18,768 nt of DNA, taken from the NCBI GenBank assembly GCA_021647805.1, contig JAKITZ010000013.1, forward strand, positions 1 to 18,768, written 5' to 3'. Position numbers and translations under genes: made by a program. This DNA comes from Robiginitomaculum sp. (GTDB taxonomy: Bacteria > Pseudomonadota > Alphaproteobacteria > Caulobacterales > Maricaulaceae). The first letter of the stretch is position 1. Each line of letters starts with the position of its first letter. The notes below the pieces were generated by a model that saw only the letters and a program-made list of their open reading frames with translations, ran no database searches and was not told the origin of the DNA. Of the stretch, positions 8,509-14,347 are shown one piece after another.

Positions 8509-9429
8509 ATGTTTGTTTCACAGATTAAAAGTAAGCCGCTGATTTACGGGCTTTTGGTATTATTCCTAATTACCGTCATACTCTTGGGTGCCTGTAGTCC
8601 AGAAACAGGTAAACCGCAGGCAGATGGTTTTGGAGTAATTAAGCCGGCTGTCGGAGATAGAGCCGCAGCCAGGGTGAATGAAACGCTCATAACCATTATG
8701 GACATTGAAAGAGAGGCTGTTGTACAAGGCTTAATTCAACCAGAAGACCCGGTAATAGAAGGTTCAGACATTTACGTTAAATTGTTAGATGAACTTATTG
8801 ATCAAAGATTATTGGCCTTAGAGGCAGTAAAACGCAAGTTAGATCAAGACCCTGAAGCATTAAGCCGGTTAGCCATTGCTCGGGAGAAAATTTTAGGTAA
8901 CATACTTGTCGAGCGCGCAATTGCTGATGCTGTTACCGAGGACGCGATCAAACGATTATACAAAGAACAGGCAAAAATAGCAAAGCCCAACGAAGAGGTA
9001 AAAGCTAGGCATATATTGGTTAATACCAAACAAGAGGCTACCGAGATAAGAAGCCTGCTTGTCGGTGGTGCAACATTTGCAGCATTGGCCTTTGAGCGAT
9101 CAAAAGATGCCACAACCAGGCTTGAGGGTGGAGACTTAGGGTTTTTTAGCATGGCTTCAATGGTAGAGCCTTTTGCGGAAACCGCTTTTTCTCTAAAAAC
9201 TGATGAAATTTCCCAACCTGTGCAAACCAAATACGGTTGGCACATAATCCAACTAAAAGAGCGGCGTAACACTCAAACTCCCAGTTTGGAAGCTATGCGC
9301 CCACGGATTGTACGATTCATGACCTTTGATGAGATTCAGCGATTGGTTACCGGGCTACGTGACAATGCTACAATAGAGCGAGAAGGCTCTCCAGCTCCTA
9401 TTCAATCAATTAAGAACTCAGATCAATGA
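8509..9429 (+). CDS. PpiC/parvulin-type peptidyl-prolyl isomerase lipoprotein
   Basis: Likely periplasmic folding helper that catalyses Xaa-Pro cis/trans isomerisation on exported proteins. The 306-residue product has a lipoprotein signal (hydrophobic 11-26, lipobox L-G-A-C29). A SurA/PrsA-like helical segment follows (about 50-160), then one parvulin domain at about 164-252 with VKARHILV, FERSKD, GGDLGFF and the closing KYGWHIIQLKER. The frame is open upstream to 8395. The ATG at 8509 has AAGGGA at ideal spacing and gives a proper lipoprotein start, so the longer version is rejected. It is divergent from secA, which fits a joint role in secretion. Its stop overlaps the MutT start by 4 bp. 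Confidence 0.9.
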   Translation: MFVSQIKSKPLIYGLLVLFLITVILLGACSPETGKPQADGFGVIKPAVGDRAAARVNETLITIMDIEREAVVQGLIQPEDPVIEGSDIYVKLLDELIDQRLLALEAVKRKLDQDPEALSRLAIAREKILGNILVERAIADAVTEDAIKRLYKEQAKIAKPNEEVKARHILVNTKQEATEIRSLLVGGATFAALAFERSKDATTRLEGGDLGFFSMASMVEPFAETAFSLKTDEISQPVQTKYGWHIIQLKERRNTQTPSLEAMRPRIVRFMTFDEIQRLVTGLRDNATIEREGSPAPIQSIKNSDQ

Positions 9430-9839
9430 AACCCAACAATATTTTATTAGTTGCGGCGGGTGCTTTGCTTGATAGCGATGGGCGGGTTTTGCTGGCAAAA
9501 AGACCTGTTGGGAAATCACTAGCGGGGAAATGGGAATTTCCTGGCGGAAAAGTTGAGGCCGTTGAAACTCCTGAGGCGGCATTAGTTCGTGAGCTGCAAG
9601 AAGAGCTGTCTATTGATGCTTGTAAAAGCTGTTTGCAATCTTTCGCTTTTTCTTCAATTCCTTATCCTGATTTTCATCTTTTAATGGTACTTTATGTTTG
9701 TCGCGAGTGGGACGGGATTGTCCGACCTACAGAAGAGCAAGAAATAAAGTGGGTGAAGCCAACATTACTTCATACATTTGATATGCCGCCAGCGGATATT
9801 CCTTTGGCAGTTGAAATTAGGGATCGATTGCAAAGATGA
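9426..9839 (+). CDS. mutT: MutT-like Nudix hydrolase (8-oxo-dGTP diphosphatase type)
   Basis: Small Nudix enzyme, probably cleaving 8-oxo-dGTP to the monophosphate and so limiting A:T to C:G mutations. The 137-residue length is typical. The Nudix box spans residues 41-63 (G41, E47, RELQEE at 55-60, I63), with serine replacing the usual glycine at 62. The preceding LLAKRPVGKSLAGKWEFPGG stretch is the standard MutT signature for purine triphosphate recognition. The ATG overlaps the foldase stop (ATGA) and its own stop overlaps the pilin start the same way, so all three are probably translated from one message. In several alphaproteobacteria argJ sits between the foldase and mutT; it is absent here. 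Confidence 0.9.
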   Translation: MKPNNILLVAAGALLDSDGRVLLAKRPVGKSLAGKWEFPGGKVEAVETPEAALVRELQEELSIDACKSCLQSFAFSSIPYPDFHLLMVLYVCREWDGIVRPTEEQEIKWVKPTLLHTFDMPPADIPLAVEIRDRLQR

Positions 9840-10030
9840 GATCAATTGGAAACTTAAAACAGGCTTGGTTACGGTTTGTCAAATGCGAGCGTGGTAGTAC
9901 GGCGCTTGAATATGGATTGATTATGGCATTGGTGTTTTTGGTAATTCTAGCCGCGGTAACACAGTTTTCAGTTGTAGCCACTTCCAAATTGGATCTTGCG
10001 AACGAGGCCATTACCAACGCCGGAAGCTAA
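9836..10030 (+). CDS. Flp-type (class IVb) pilin-like small protein
   Basis: This 64-residue protein has a charged leader (about 20 residues, ending CERG), then STALEYGLIMALVFLVILAA. That matches the Flp/Fap prepilin signature: cleavage after Gly, Glu at +5, Tyr at +6, and a hydrophobic helix. Flp pilins are cut by a TadV/CpaA-type peptidase and assembled by the Tad machinery. No tad/cpa genes are in the window, so this is an orphan copy. The ATG lies in an ATGA overlap with mutT, so it sits at the end of the foldase-mutT operon. It could be a real minor pilin, a pseudopilin, or a membrane peptide using the prepilin export route. The family call is strong, the role unknown. Confidence 0.85.
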   Translation: MRSIGNLKQAWLRFVKCERGSTALEYGLIMALVFLVILAAVTQFSVVATSKLDLANEAITNAGS

Positions 10031-10044
10031 ACTTACTATCTACT

Positions 10045-10845
10045 TCAATTCTTTTCAAATACGTCTCCTAAAAACATCTGGCCGGAGCCGGGAGCAAGCG
10101 GTTGTTGTTGACTGTCATGCGGCGCCCAACCACAAATATGCAACACATCAAACCGCGCAGGTAACAGACCATTTTCGTCACCATACTTCTCAACATAGAG
10201 CTGGTTTGCCAGCTTAAGAACCGCACGTGACAATGGGCGATAAGGTGGAAAGCTAGGGTTTGCCTCGCCCATGTTGCGTAAATCATGCAATAGATCAGTA
10301 ATTGACTTATATTTGACAGTTATCGTGTCCACATCAATCACCGGCAATGCAAAGCCAGCGGCCTGCACTAATTGACCAAGAGTTCGCACATCAACAAATG
10401 GTATTATTCGTGATGCCGCACCTCCGGTTAACTGGCTCTCGGCAGCAAACAGACTGTGCCGTAACTCTTGCAAGGTATGACCACCAAACATTGCGCCCAA
10501 AAACACCCCATCTGCTTTTAGTGCTTGCTTGTATCGCAGCAACACACCCGGTAAATCATCAATTAGATGAAGCTCTAAAAACGAACATAAGAAATCCAAT
10601 TCCGAGCAAGAAGGGTATAAGAGTTTGCTTTTGAGCCAAGCTGAATTGTCGAAGGCTTCTTTGTCCGGTATTAAATCGCCGATCACCTCTACTTTAACCA
10701 AATTGCGTTTAATTGTTGCTTTTCGTTCAAGCAGGTCTTGCCAAATCCTTTTATGTAGAAAATTATGGTTGTTGAAACCGGCACGAGCGCGCCTACGGTT
10801 ACTAGCTATTTTTTTTGGGTCAAACAGGAGTGCCAAAGTGTTCAT
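10045..10845 (-). CDS. NDUFAF5-like methyltransferase-fold protein, SAM motif I not recognisable
   Basis: The 266-residue product clearly belongs to the family of mitochondrial NDUFAF5, a complex I assembly factor that hydroxylates an arginine of the NDUFS7/NuoB subunit. Family blocks visible: ELDFLCSFLELHLIDDLPGV (about 82-101), ADGVFLGAMFGGHTLQELRH (111-130), the IIPFVDVRTLGQLVQAAGFA segment (147-166), DLRNMGEANP, and the C-terminal GWAPHDSQQQPLAPGS. Where relatives have the glycine-rich LDLGCGxG motif this protein has VEVIGDLIPDK (about 52-62), and the following strand and acidic loop seem shortened. Classical SAM binding is therefore doubtful. It is divergent from comF with only 18 bp between the ATGs. 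It is convergent with the pilin gene, 14 bp apart. Confidence 0.8.
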   Translation of the reverse strand: MNTLALLFDPKKIASNRRRARAGFNNHNFLHKRIWQDLLERKATIKRNLVKVEVIGDLIPDKEAFDNSAWLKSKLLYPSCSELDFLCSFLELHLIDDLPGVLLRYKQALKADGVFLGAMFGGHTLQELRHSLFAAESQLTGGAASRIIPFVDVRTLGQLVQAAGFALPVIDVDTITVKYKSITDLLHDLRNMGEANPSFPPYRPLSRAVLKLANQLYVEKYGDENGLLPARFDVLHICGWAPHDSQQQPLAPGSGQMFLGDVFEKN

Positions 10846-10863
10846 CTTTCAAAAACCTTCCAA

Positions 10864-11631
10864 ATGAATACACTTGGTAAGTTGTTGCTGTCGATGCAAA
10901 AGTTATCAATTGGTATCGGTCATCGGATATTACCTATGGTGTCGCCTGTAAATGGTGATGTTGTTTCTTCCACCGGAGCGTTGTCCAGTGAACACTGGCA
11001 AGAACTAGAATTTCTAACCGGCTGTTTGTGTTATCGTTGTGGCTACCCTATGGAGCAGTTCTGTCCACCAGAAACATGGTGCGGGCCGGGTAACGCTAAC
11101 AAGCCAAACATAACCCGCACCCGCTCAGCGTTAGTTTATTCGGATATGTCACGACGATTGATATTAAACTTCAAACATGGGGGAAGAGTAGATAATTTAA
11201 CCATTTTCACCAATTGGATGCAGGGTGCTGCTAATGAAATTTTGTGCCAGCCCGCTGTGCTGGTTCCGGTGCCATTGCACTTATTTCGTCGCCTGCATCG
11301 CAAATTCAACCAAAGCGCCTTATTATCAGGGTCTTTGGCAAAGGCTTGCAAATTACAACACAAACCACAATGGTTGGTGCGACACCGCAACACACAAAGC
11401 CAAGGTTTCAAGTCTACCAAAAACCGTCAAAAGAACGTAAAAGGAGCCTTTCGTGTTCCTGATAAATACCTTGAGCAAATCAAGGGCCAGCGGATAATTC
11501 TAATTGATGATGTTAGAACTTCCGGGGCAACATTAGAGGCTTGTGCCAAAACATTACTTTTGGCAGGCGCCAAGCAAATTGATGCGATAACACTGGCACG
11601 TATTGTCAAAACACAAGAAACCTCTAAATAG
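10864..11631 (+). CDS. comF: ComF-family phosphoribosyltransferase-like protein
   Basis: ComF-type protein of 255 residues, related to the competence-associated DNA-uptake factor and built on a type I phosphoribosyltransferase fold. Seen: LVPVPLHLFRRLHRKFNQSA, the SQGFKSTKNRQKNVKGAF block, and the PRPP-loop-like RIILIDDVRTSGATLEAC near the C-terminus. Only one N-terminal CxxC knuckle is present (CYRCGYP). The position of the first family zinc finger reads SPVNG and SEHW, so it has been lost. The frame is open upstream to 10765, but the ATG at 10864 avoids overlap with the divergent gene. No good Shine-Dalgarno sequence is seen, so an internal start is possible. grxC follows after 26 bp. Confidence 0.85.
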   Translation: MNTLGKLLLSMQKLSIGIGHRILPMVSPVNGDVVSSTGALSSEHWQELEFLTGCLCYRCGYPMEQFCPPETWCGPGNANKPNITRTRSALVYSDMSRRLILNFKHGGRVDNLTIFTNWMQGAANEILCQPAVLVPVPLHLFRRLHRKFNQSALLSGSLAKACKLQHKPQWLVRHRNTQSQGFKSTKNRQKNVKGAFRVPDKYLEQIKGQRIILIDDVRTSGATLEACAKTLLLAGAKQIDAITLARIVKTQETSK

Positions 11632-11657
11632 ACCCCCAAACAAATGAAAACAGCAAA

Positions 11658-11921
11658 ATGAAAACAGTCACAATATATACAACTGCATTTTGTCCGTATT
11701 GTACTCGGGCTTTATCGTTATTGCGCTCCAAAAAAGCCCAAGTGAAAGAAATCGCCGCCGGGTTTAACCTAAAGAAAAAGCAGGAAATGATCCAGCGCTC
11801 GAACGGAGCTAGAACTTTTCCGCAAATATTTATCGGTGATACACATATCGGTGGCTGTGATGATTTGTTTGCTTTGGAAGCGGCCAATAAACTTGATGCA
11901 ATATTAGAGGGTCAGATGTGA
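11658..11921 (+). CDS. grxC: Glutaredoxin 3
   Basis: Small dithiol glutaredoxin that reduces disulfides and glutathione mixed disulfides with GSH in the cytoplasm. The 87-residue length matches GrxC. The active site CPYC is at 12-15 after the first beta strand (KTVTIYTTAF). The cis-proline TFPQIFI block and the glutathione-binding GGCDDLFAL follow. The comF-grxC pair beside the NDUFAF5-like gene is a familiar alphaproteobacterial arrangement. Its stop lies at the very edge of the minus-strand terminator hairpin at 11927-11956, so opposing transcripts meet here. Confidence 0.95.
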   Translation: MKTVTIYTTAFCPYCTRALSLLRSKKAQVKEIAAGFNLKKKQEMIQRSNGARTFPQIFIGDTHIGGCDDLFALEAANKLDAILEGQM

Positions 11922-11956
11922 AAAAAAGGCCGGATCCACACAAGGTGATCCGGCCT
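11921..11956 (-). terminator. Intrinsic terminator, minus strand
   Basis: AGGCCGGATC (11927-11936) and GATCCGGCCT (11947-11956) form a perfect 10-bp GC-rich stem with a 10-base loop. On the minus strand it is followed by a run of seven T. The plus strand has no T-run after the stem, so the signal terminates leftward transcription, either the sRNA candidate or LysR read-through, and not grxC. Confidence 0.85.
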
Positions 11957-12062
11957 AAAGTCCTCGCAAAGCCTCACAAAGGGGAGGAGGAGACTAGCGG
12001 TATGCCGTTTCATTCGATTAGGGGGTCGGGGAAACGGAAACGAGGTCATCTATTGATGACTT
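11921..12062 (-). ncRNA. Candidate small RNA with CCUCCUCCC motif
   Basis: No gene fits the 225 bp between grxC and the LysR gene, yet the minus strand shows RNA-like structure. Downstream of a TATATA -10-like box (12070-12075) comes a perfect 6-bp hairpin (GTCATC/GATGAC, 12045-12060). A 7-bp stem follows (CCGTTTC/GAAACGG, 12005-12011 with 12031-12037), then the C-rich CTCCTCCTCCCC tract (11981-11992) with two possible GAGG partners (11972-11975 and 11961-11965), and last a strong intrinsic terminator. An anti-Shine-Dalgarno-like CCUCCUCCC motif is known from stress-induced alphaproteobacterial sRNAs (the CcsR or cuckoo RNAs of Rhodobacter). The -35 region is weak. It could instead be the structured 3' UTR of the LysR gene. 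Confidence 0.5.
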
Positions 12063-12120
12063 CACATGTTATATAGGAACACAAAGCCTTAACTGCTAGG
12101 TACGAATTGTCGCACCTGCT

Positions 12121-12142
12121 ATGCAAATTTGCATGGCGCGCC
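12121..12142. other. Perfect palindromes downstream of the LysR gene
   Basis: ATGCAAATTTGCAT (12121-12134) is a perfect 14-bp palindrome, followed directly by the 8-bp palindrome GGCGCGCC (12135-12142), just past the LysR stop. The arms are too short and T-poor for a terminator. A protein-binding site is possible, but nothing else in the sequence supports one. Confidence 0.3.
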
Positions 12143-12146
12143 AAAT

Positions 12147-13037
12147 TTAGTTTTTCCACATCCGGATCTGCCGGGTTAAAAAATCACTAAATGCCTGAAC
12201 TCGTTTCGAACGTCTTAATTCCTCGGAATAAGCAAAATACAGATCAAAACTAGGGCCGGTAATATTCGGCAATATCCGCACCAACTCAGTATTATCGGCA
12301 GCAACATAATCCGGCAAACCGGCAATTCCAACTCCGGATTGTACCGCTTTCATCAAAGCATATATATTATCTATGGTCATTGCCGGCTCTCTAGCTTGCG
12401 CATTATCACGACCCAATCGCTCCAGCCAATCGACGTTGCTCATCACCCCGGTTGCGCCATATAAAATAATCGGGTGGTCATCCAACTCATCAAGGCTAGC
12501 CGGTGAACCATGTTCGGCGATATAACTTCGAGAAGCATATAGGCTTTGATCAAAGGTAAATAATTTACGCTGGATCAAGTTCTGCTGTGACGGTTGCCCA
12601 AGCCTCAAAGCGCAATCTGCTTCTAGTTTCGTCAAATCAAATGAGCGATCAGTCACCAGCAAATGCAAGATGATATCCGGATAGTTTTCTCGAAAATGAA
12701 TAAGACGCGGAGTGAGCCAGATAGAACCAAACGCCACTGGCGCGGTGATTCGCAAACCACCAAAAGGCTTATCACGACTGTCTCGCAACAAGGCTTCGGC
12801 CAATAAAACTCGCTCGGTCATACCATCAGTAGTGTGTTGTAAGATACGCCCCTGCTCGGTAAGGCGAAGCCCCCTAGCATGACGCTGGAACAAAGATACA
12901 CCAAGGTCTTCTTCTAATGTTGATATCTGGCGAGACACTGCGGATTGTGAAACTGCCAAGCGTTCTGCTGCAGCGGTCAATGACCCTGTTTCTGCAGCCG
13001 CATGAAATGTTTTTAGCTTGTCCCAATCCATAGGCAT
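12147..13037 (-). CDS. LysR-type transcriptional regulator
   Basis: DNA-binding regulator of about 296 residues, normal LTTR length. The N-terminal winged helix-turn-helix starts at MDWDKLKTFHAAAETGSL and includes the recognition segment AAAERLAVSQSAVSRQISTL with LFQRHARGLRLTEQG after it. The rest is a substrate-binding domain with the usual APVAFGSIWLTP entry. The frame runs open to 13145, but the added N-terminus is hydrophobic and unlike any LTTR. Relatives start near MDWDKL, so ATG 13037 or 13031 is preferred, though neither has a clear ribosome site. No divergent target gene sits next to it, so its regulon cannot be guessed; upstream lies repeat-rich DNA. Confidence 0.88.
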   Translation of the reverse strand: MPMDWDKLKTFHAAAETGSLTAAAERLAVSQSAVSRQISTLEEDLGVSLFQRHARGLRLTEQGRILQHTTDGMTERVLLAEALLRDSRDKPFGGLRITAPVAFGSIWLTPRLIHFRENYPDIILHLLVTDRSFDLTKLEADCALRLGQPSQQNLIQRKLFTFDQSLYASRSYIAEHGSPASLDELDDHPIILYGATGVMSNVDWLERLGRDNAQAREPAMTIDNIYALMKAVQSGVGIAGLPDYVAADNTELVRILPNITGPSFDLYFAYSEELRRSKRVQAFSDFLTRQIRMWKN

Positions 13038-13141
13038 AAAATGCGCACTGGGCAGCAATGCGTCAAGCATAACGTCAAAAAACACGACGTTTAATAAAAA
13101 ACATAAGAGATATTTCCGCTTTTCCTCAGTGGATAAATAGA

Positions 13142-13187
13142 GCAATCTTCAGTAAAAGTGGGAACCGGTTTTACGGCAAAAGATTGC
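13142..13187. repeat. Nested palindromic repeat, copy 1
   Basis: Outer arms GCAATCTT (13142-13149) and AAGATTGC (13180-13187) enclose inner arms GTAAAA (13152-13157) and TTTTAC (13169-13174), giving a two-stage hairpin. The 23-bp core (13154-13176, AAAAGTGG to TTTTACGG) recurs at 15272-15294 with one mismatch. Similar extragenic elements built on AAAAGTGGGAACCGGTTTT are scattered in several alphaproteobacterial genomes. Confidence 0.7.
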
Positions 13188-13345
13188 GACCACCAAAAGC
13201 AGCTACACCAAAACCCACGTTTTATTGAGTTGCTTACGTATTCACCATGTCAAAGAGCCGCAAAATGGAGAACAAGAACCATCTGCAACACCATTATAGC
13301 AAATGGGGCCAGGGCGAGTACGGTTGAAACTTATCCCCGCTCTCT

Positions 13346-13429
13346 AAGTGCTACTAAGGGTCAATGAGTGCTAATTCTTTGCCAATTAACCCTAGTTCTA
13401 AGGGCGATCTTTACCAATGAGTGCTAATT
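13346..13429. repeat. Iterated GAGTGCTAAT boxes
   Basis: The 15-mer CAATGAGTGCTAATT occurs at 13362-13376 and again, identical, at 13415-13429. A diverged copy AAGTGCTACT is at 13346-13355, 20 bp before the first box. The core GAGTGCTAA equals one half of the CIRCE (HrcA) operator, but no opposing TTAGCACTC half is present. Confidence 0.55.
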
Positions 13430-13443
13430 AAGGGTTCCCCCTT

Positions 13444-13461
13444 AAGGGTCAGGTGACCCTT
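13444..13461. repeat. 18-bp inverted repeat
   Basis: AAGGGTCA and TGACCCTT are perfect 8-bp arms around two G. A second AAGGG/CCCTT pair lies directly upstream (about 13430-13443). It looks like a hairpin or dyad binding site in non-coding DNA and is not linked to a gene start. Confidence 0.45.
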
Positions 13462-13480
13462 GTTTGCACTTCTTTATAAA

Positions 13481-13526
13481 TCCCCCTCCGAGCGCTTCGT
13501 CCACCTCCCCCGCAAGCGAGGGGAGG
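13481..13526. repeat. REP-like hairpin 1
   Basis: A GC-rich block beginning CCCCCTCCGAGCGCTTCG and ending in the hairpin CCTCCCC (13504-13510) / GGGGAGG (13520-13526) around CGCAAGCGA. It contrasts with the AT-rich surroundings and resembles extragenic palindromes common in alphaproteobacteria. Confidence 0.6.
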
Positions 13527-13581
13527 ATAACAGTTCTTGTTCTTTTATTTTGTGGTGAAATATCAAAATATTCGAATTTGA

Positions 13582-13617
13582 CTCCTTCTCCCATTGGGAG
13601 AAGGTTGGGTTGAGGGG
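13582..13617. repeat. REP-like hairpin 2
   Basis: CCTTCTCCC (13584-13592) and GGGAGAAGG (13596-13604) make a perfect 9-bp stem with loop ATT, followed by TTGGGTTGAGGGG. This is the widespread CTCCCTCTCCC-type repeat of proteobacteria. It abuts the point where similarity to an S9 peptidase begins. Confidence 0.65.
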
Positions 13618-13968
13618 CTGTTGTTTTGGCGATACCAACAACAAACTTATGGAATAAACTCGCAAAGCGCGGCCTATTGGCAAAAAGCAATGGCTGGTTC
13701 TGATGGCAAAACCAGCCTTGAAAACATCTCGCCAGCATTGCATGCAAAGAATGTAACTGCTCCGGTGCTGCTCATTCACGGTAAAGACGATACAGTTGTA
13801 CCAATTGCGCAAAGCAGGATCATGGATCGGGCTTTAAAGGCTGCAGGAAAACAATCAAAATTGATACAATTACGCGGAGGCGATCATTGGTTGTCGCAAT
13901 CAAAAACCCGTATTCGTACATTAGCAGAAACCGGCACCTTCTTGCGGCAACACTTACAGGAAAAGTAA
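13618..13968 (+). pseudogene. C-terminal remnant of an S9-family (prolyl oligopeptidase-like) peptidase
   Basis: About 117 residues matching the very end of S9 acylaminoacyl/dipeptidyl peptidases. RYQQQTYGINSQSAAYWQKA is followed by the VLLIHGKDDTVVP block with the catalytic Asp, and by GGDHWLS with the catalytic His. The nucleophile serine motif GxSxGG and the whole beta-propeller are missing. The similarity starts directly after the REP-like hairpin at 13582-13617 with no good start codon or ribosome site; the nearest in-frame TTG lies inside the repeat. This is therefore most likely a gene broken by recombination at the repeat. A short expressed product cannot be excluded but would lack the catalytic serine. 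Confidence 0.8.
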
Positions 13969-14013
13969 TTTGCACAAACAAAGAGCTAATGGTGTTTTGC
14001 CGCAATTACACAC

Positions 14014-14042
14014 TTGCCTAATCCTGTCTGGTTTTGTATAAG
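14014..14042 (+). promoter_or_regulatory. Housekeeping-type promoter for rpmE
   Basis: TTGCCT (14014-14019) and TATAAG (14037-14042) are spaced exactly 17 bp, a good sigma-70-like arrangement about 53 bp before the rpmE ATG at 14095. Confidence 0.6.
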
Positions 14043-14094
14043 CCCGCTTCAAATGGCTAACAGCCAGAAAAACACCAAGTATAAAGCTGATCCG

Positions 14095-14316
14095 ATGAAA
14101 AAAGATATTCACCCAGACTACCATAGCATTACCGTCACCAATACTGATGGTTCAACTTATCTAACCCGCTCGACCTATGGTAAAGAAGGTACGAATTTGG
14201 TGCTGGATATTGACAGCGCAACTCATCCGGCATGGACAGGTGGCGGACAGCAACTACTTGACCGTGGTGGCAGATTGTCCAAATTTCGCAATAAATTTGC
14301 CGGTTTTGTTTCTTAA
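14095..14316 (+). CDS. rpmE: Ribosomal protein L31
   Basis: Protein of the large ribosomal subunit near the central protuberance, helping to bridge the subunits. It has 73 residues from the ATG at 14095: MKKDIHPDYHSITVTNTDGS, then TRSTYGKEG, DSATHPAWTGG and RGGRLSKFRNKFAGF, all standard L31 blocks. It lacks the zinc-binding cysteines (C-minus type), as alphaproteobacterial L31 usually does. The frame is open for 27 more codons upstream, but those residues are unlike L31 and lie over the promoter. It has its own promoter and terminator and is probably monocistronic. Confidence 0.95.
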   Translation: MKKDIHPDYHSITVTNTDGSTYLTRSTYGKEGTNLVLDIDSATHPAWTGGGQQLLDRGGRLSKFRNKFAGFVS

Positions 14317-14347
14317 CAACCCCAATCATTGCATAAACAAATTGCTT

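Larger units (their letters stand above)
13188..13620. other. Repeat-rich non-coding region
   Basis: About 430 bp without a supported gene, between the LysR upstream region and the peptidase remnant. The left part (13188-13340) shows no feature I can name. The rest holds three related GAGTGCTAAT-like boxes, an 18-bp inverted repeat and two REP-like hairpins, listed separately. Open frames here translate to strings such as LPSLAGEVDEALGG and PQPNLLPMGEG, which are typical of read-through REP elements, not proteins. Confidence 0.65.

Noticed and set aside
10765..10863. N-terminal extension of comF
   Set aside because: It would overlap the divergent NDUFAF5-like gene start and its residues do not resemble ComF proteins.
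11922..11960. Terminator for grxC on the plus strand
   Set aside because: The T-run lies on the minus strand only; on the plus strand the stem is followed by AAAGTCC.
13038..13145. N-terminal extension of the LysR regulator
   Set aside because: A hydrophobic stretch before the helix-turn-helix is foreign to the family, and good starts exist at 13037 and 13031.
13158..13367. Plus-strand open frame of 69 residues upstream of the repeat boxes
   Set aside because: Starts inside the palindromic repeat core, has mixed composition and no ribosome site; taken as chance.
13362..13429. A CIRCE (HrcA) operator
   Set aside because: Only same-direction GAGTGCTAA halves are present, with no TTAGCACTC partner at 9 bp and no heat-shock gene nearby.
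13346..13461. CRISPR-like array
   Set aside because: Only two to three short repeats with unequal spacing (20 and 53 bp) and no cas genes.
13442..13812. Two overlapping minus-strand open frames of about 100 residues
   Set aside because: They read through REP-like repeats (LPSLAGEVDEALGG, PQPNLLPMGEG strings) and lie antisense to the peptidase remnant; no start signals.
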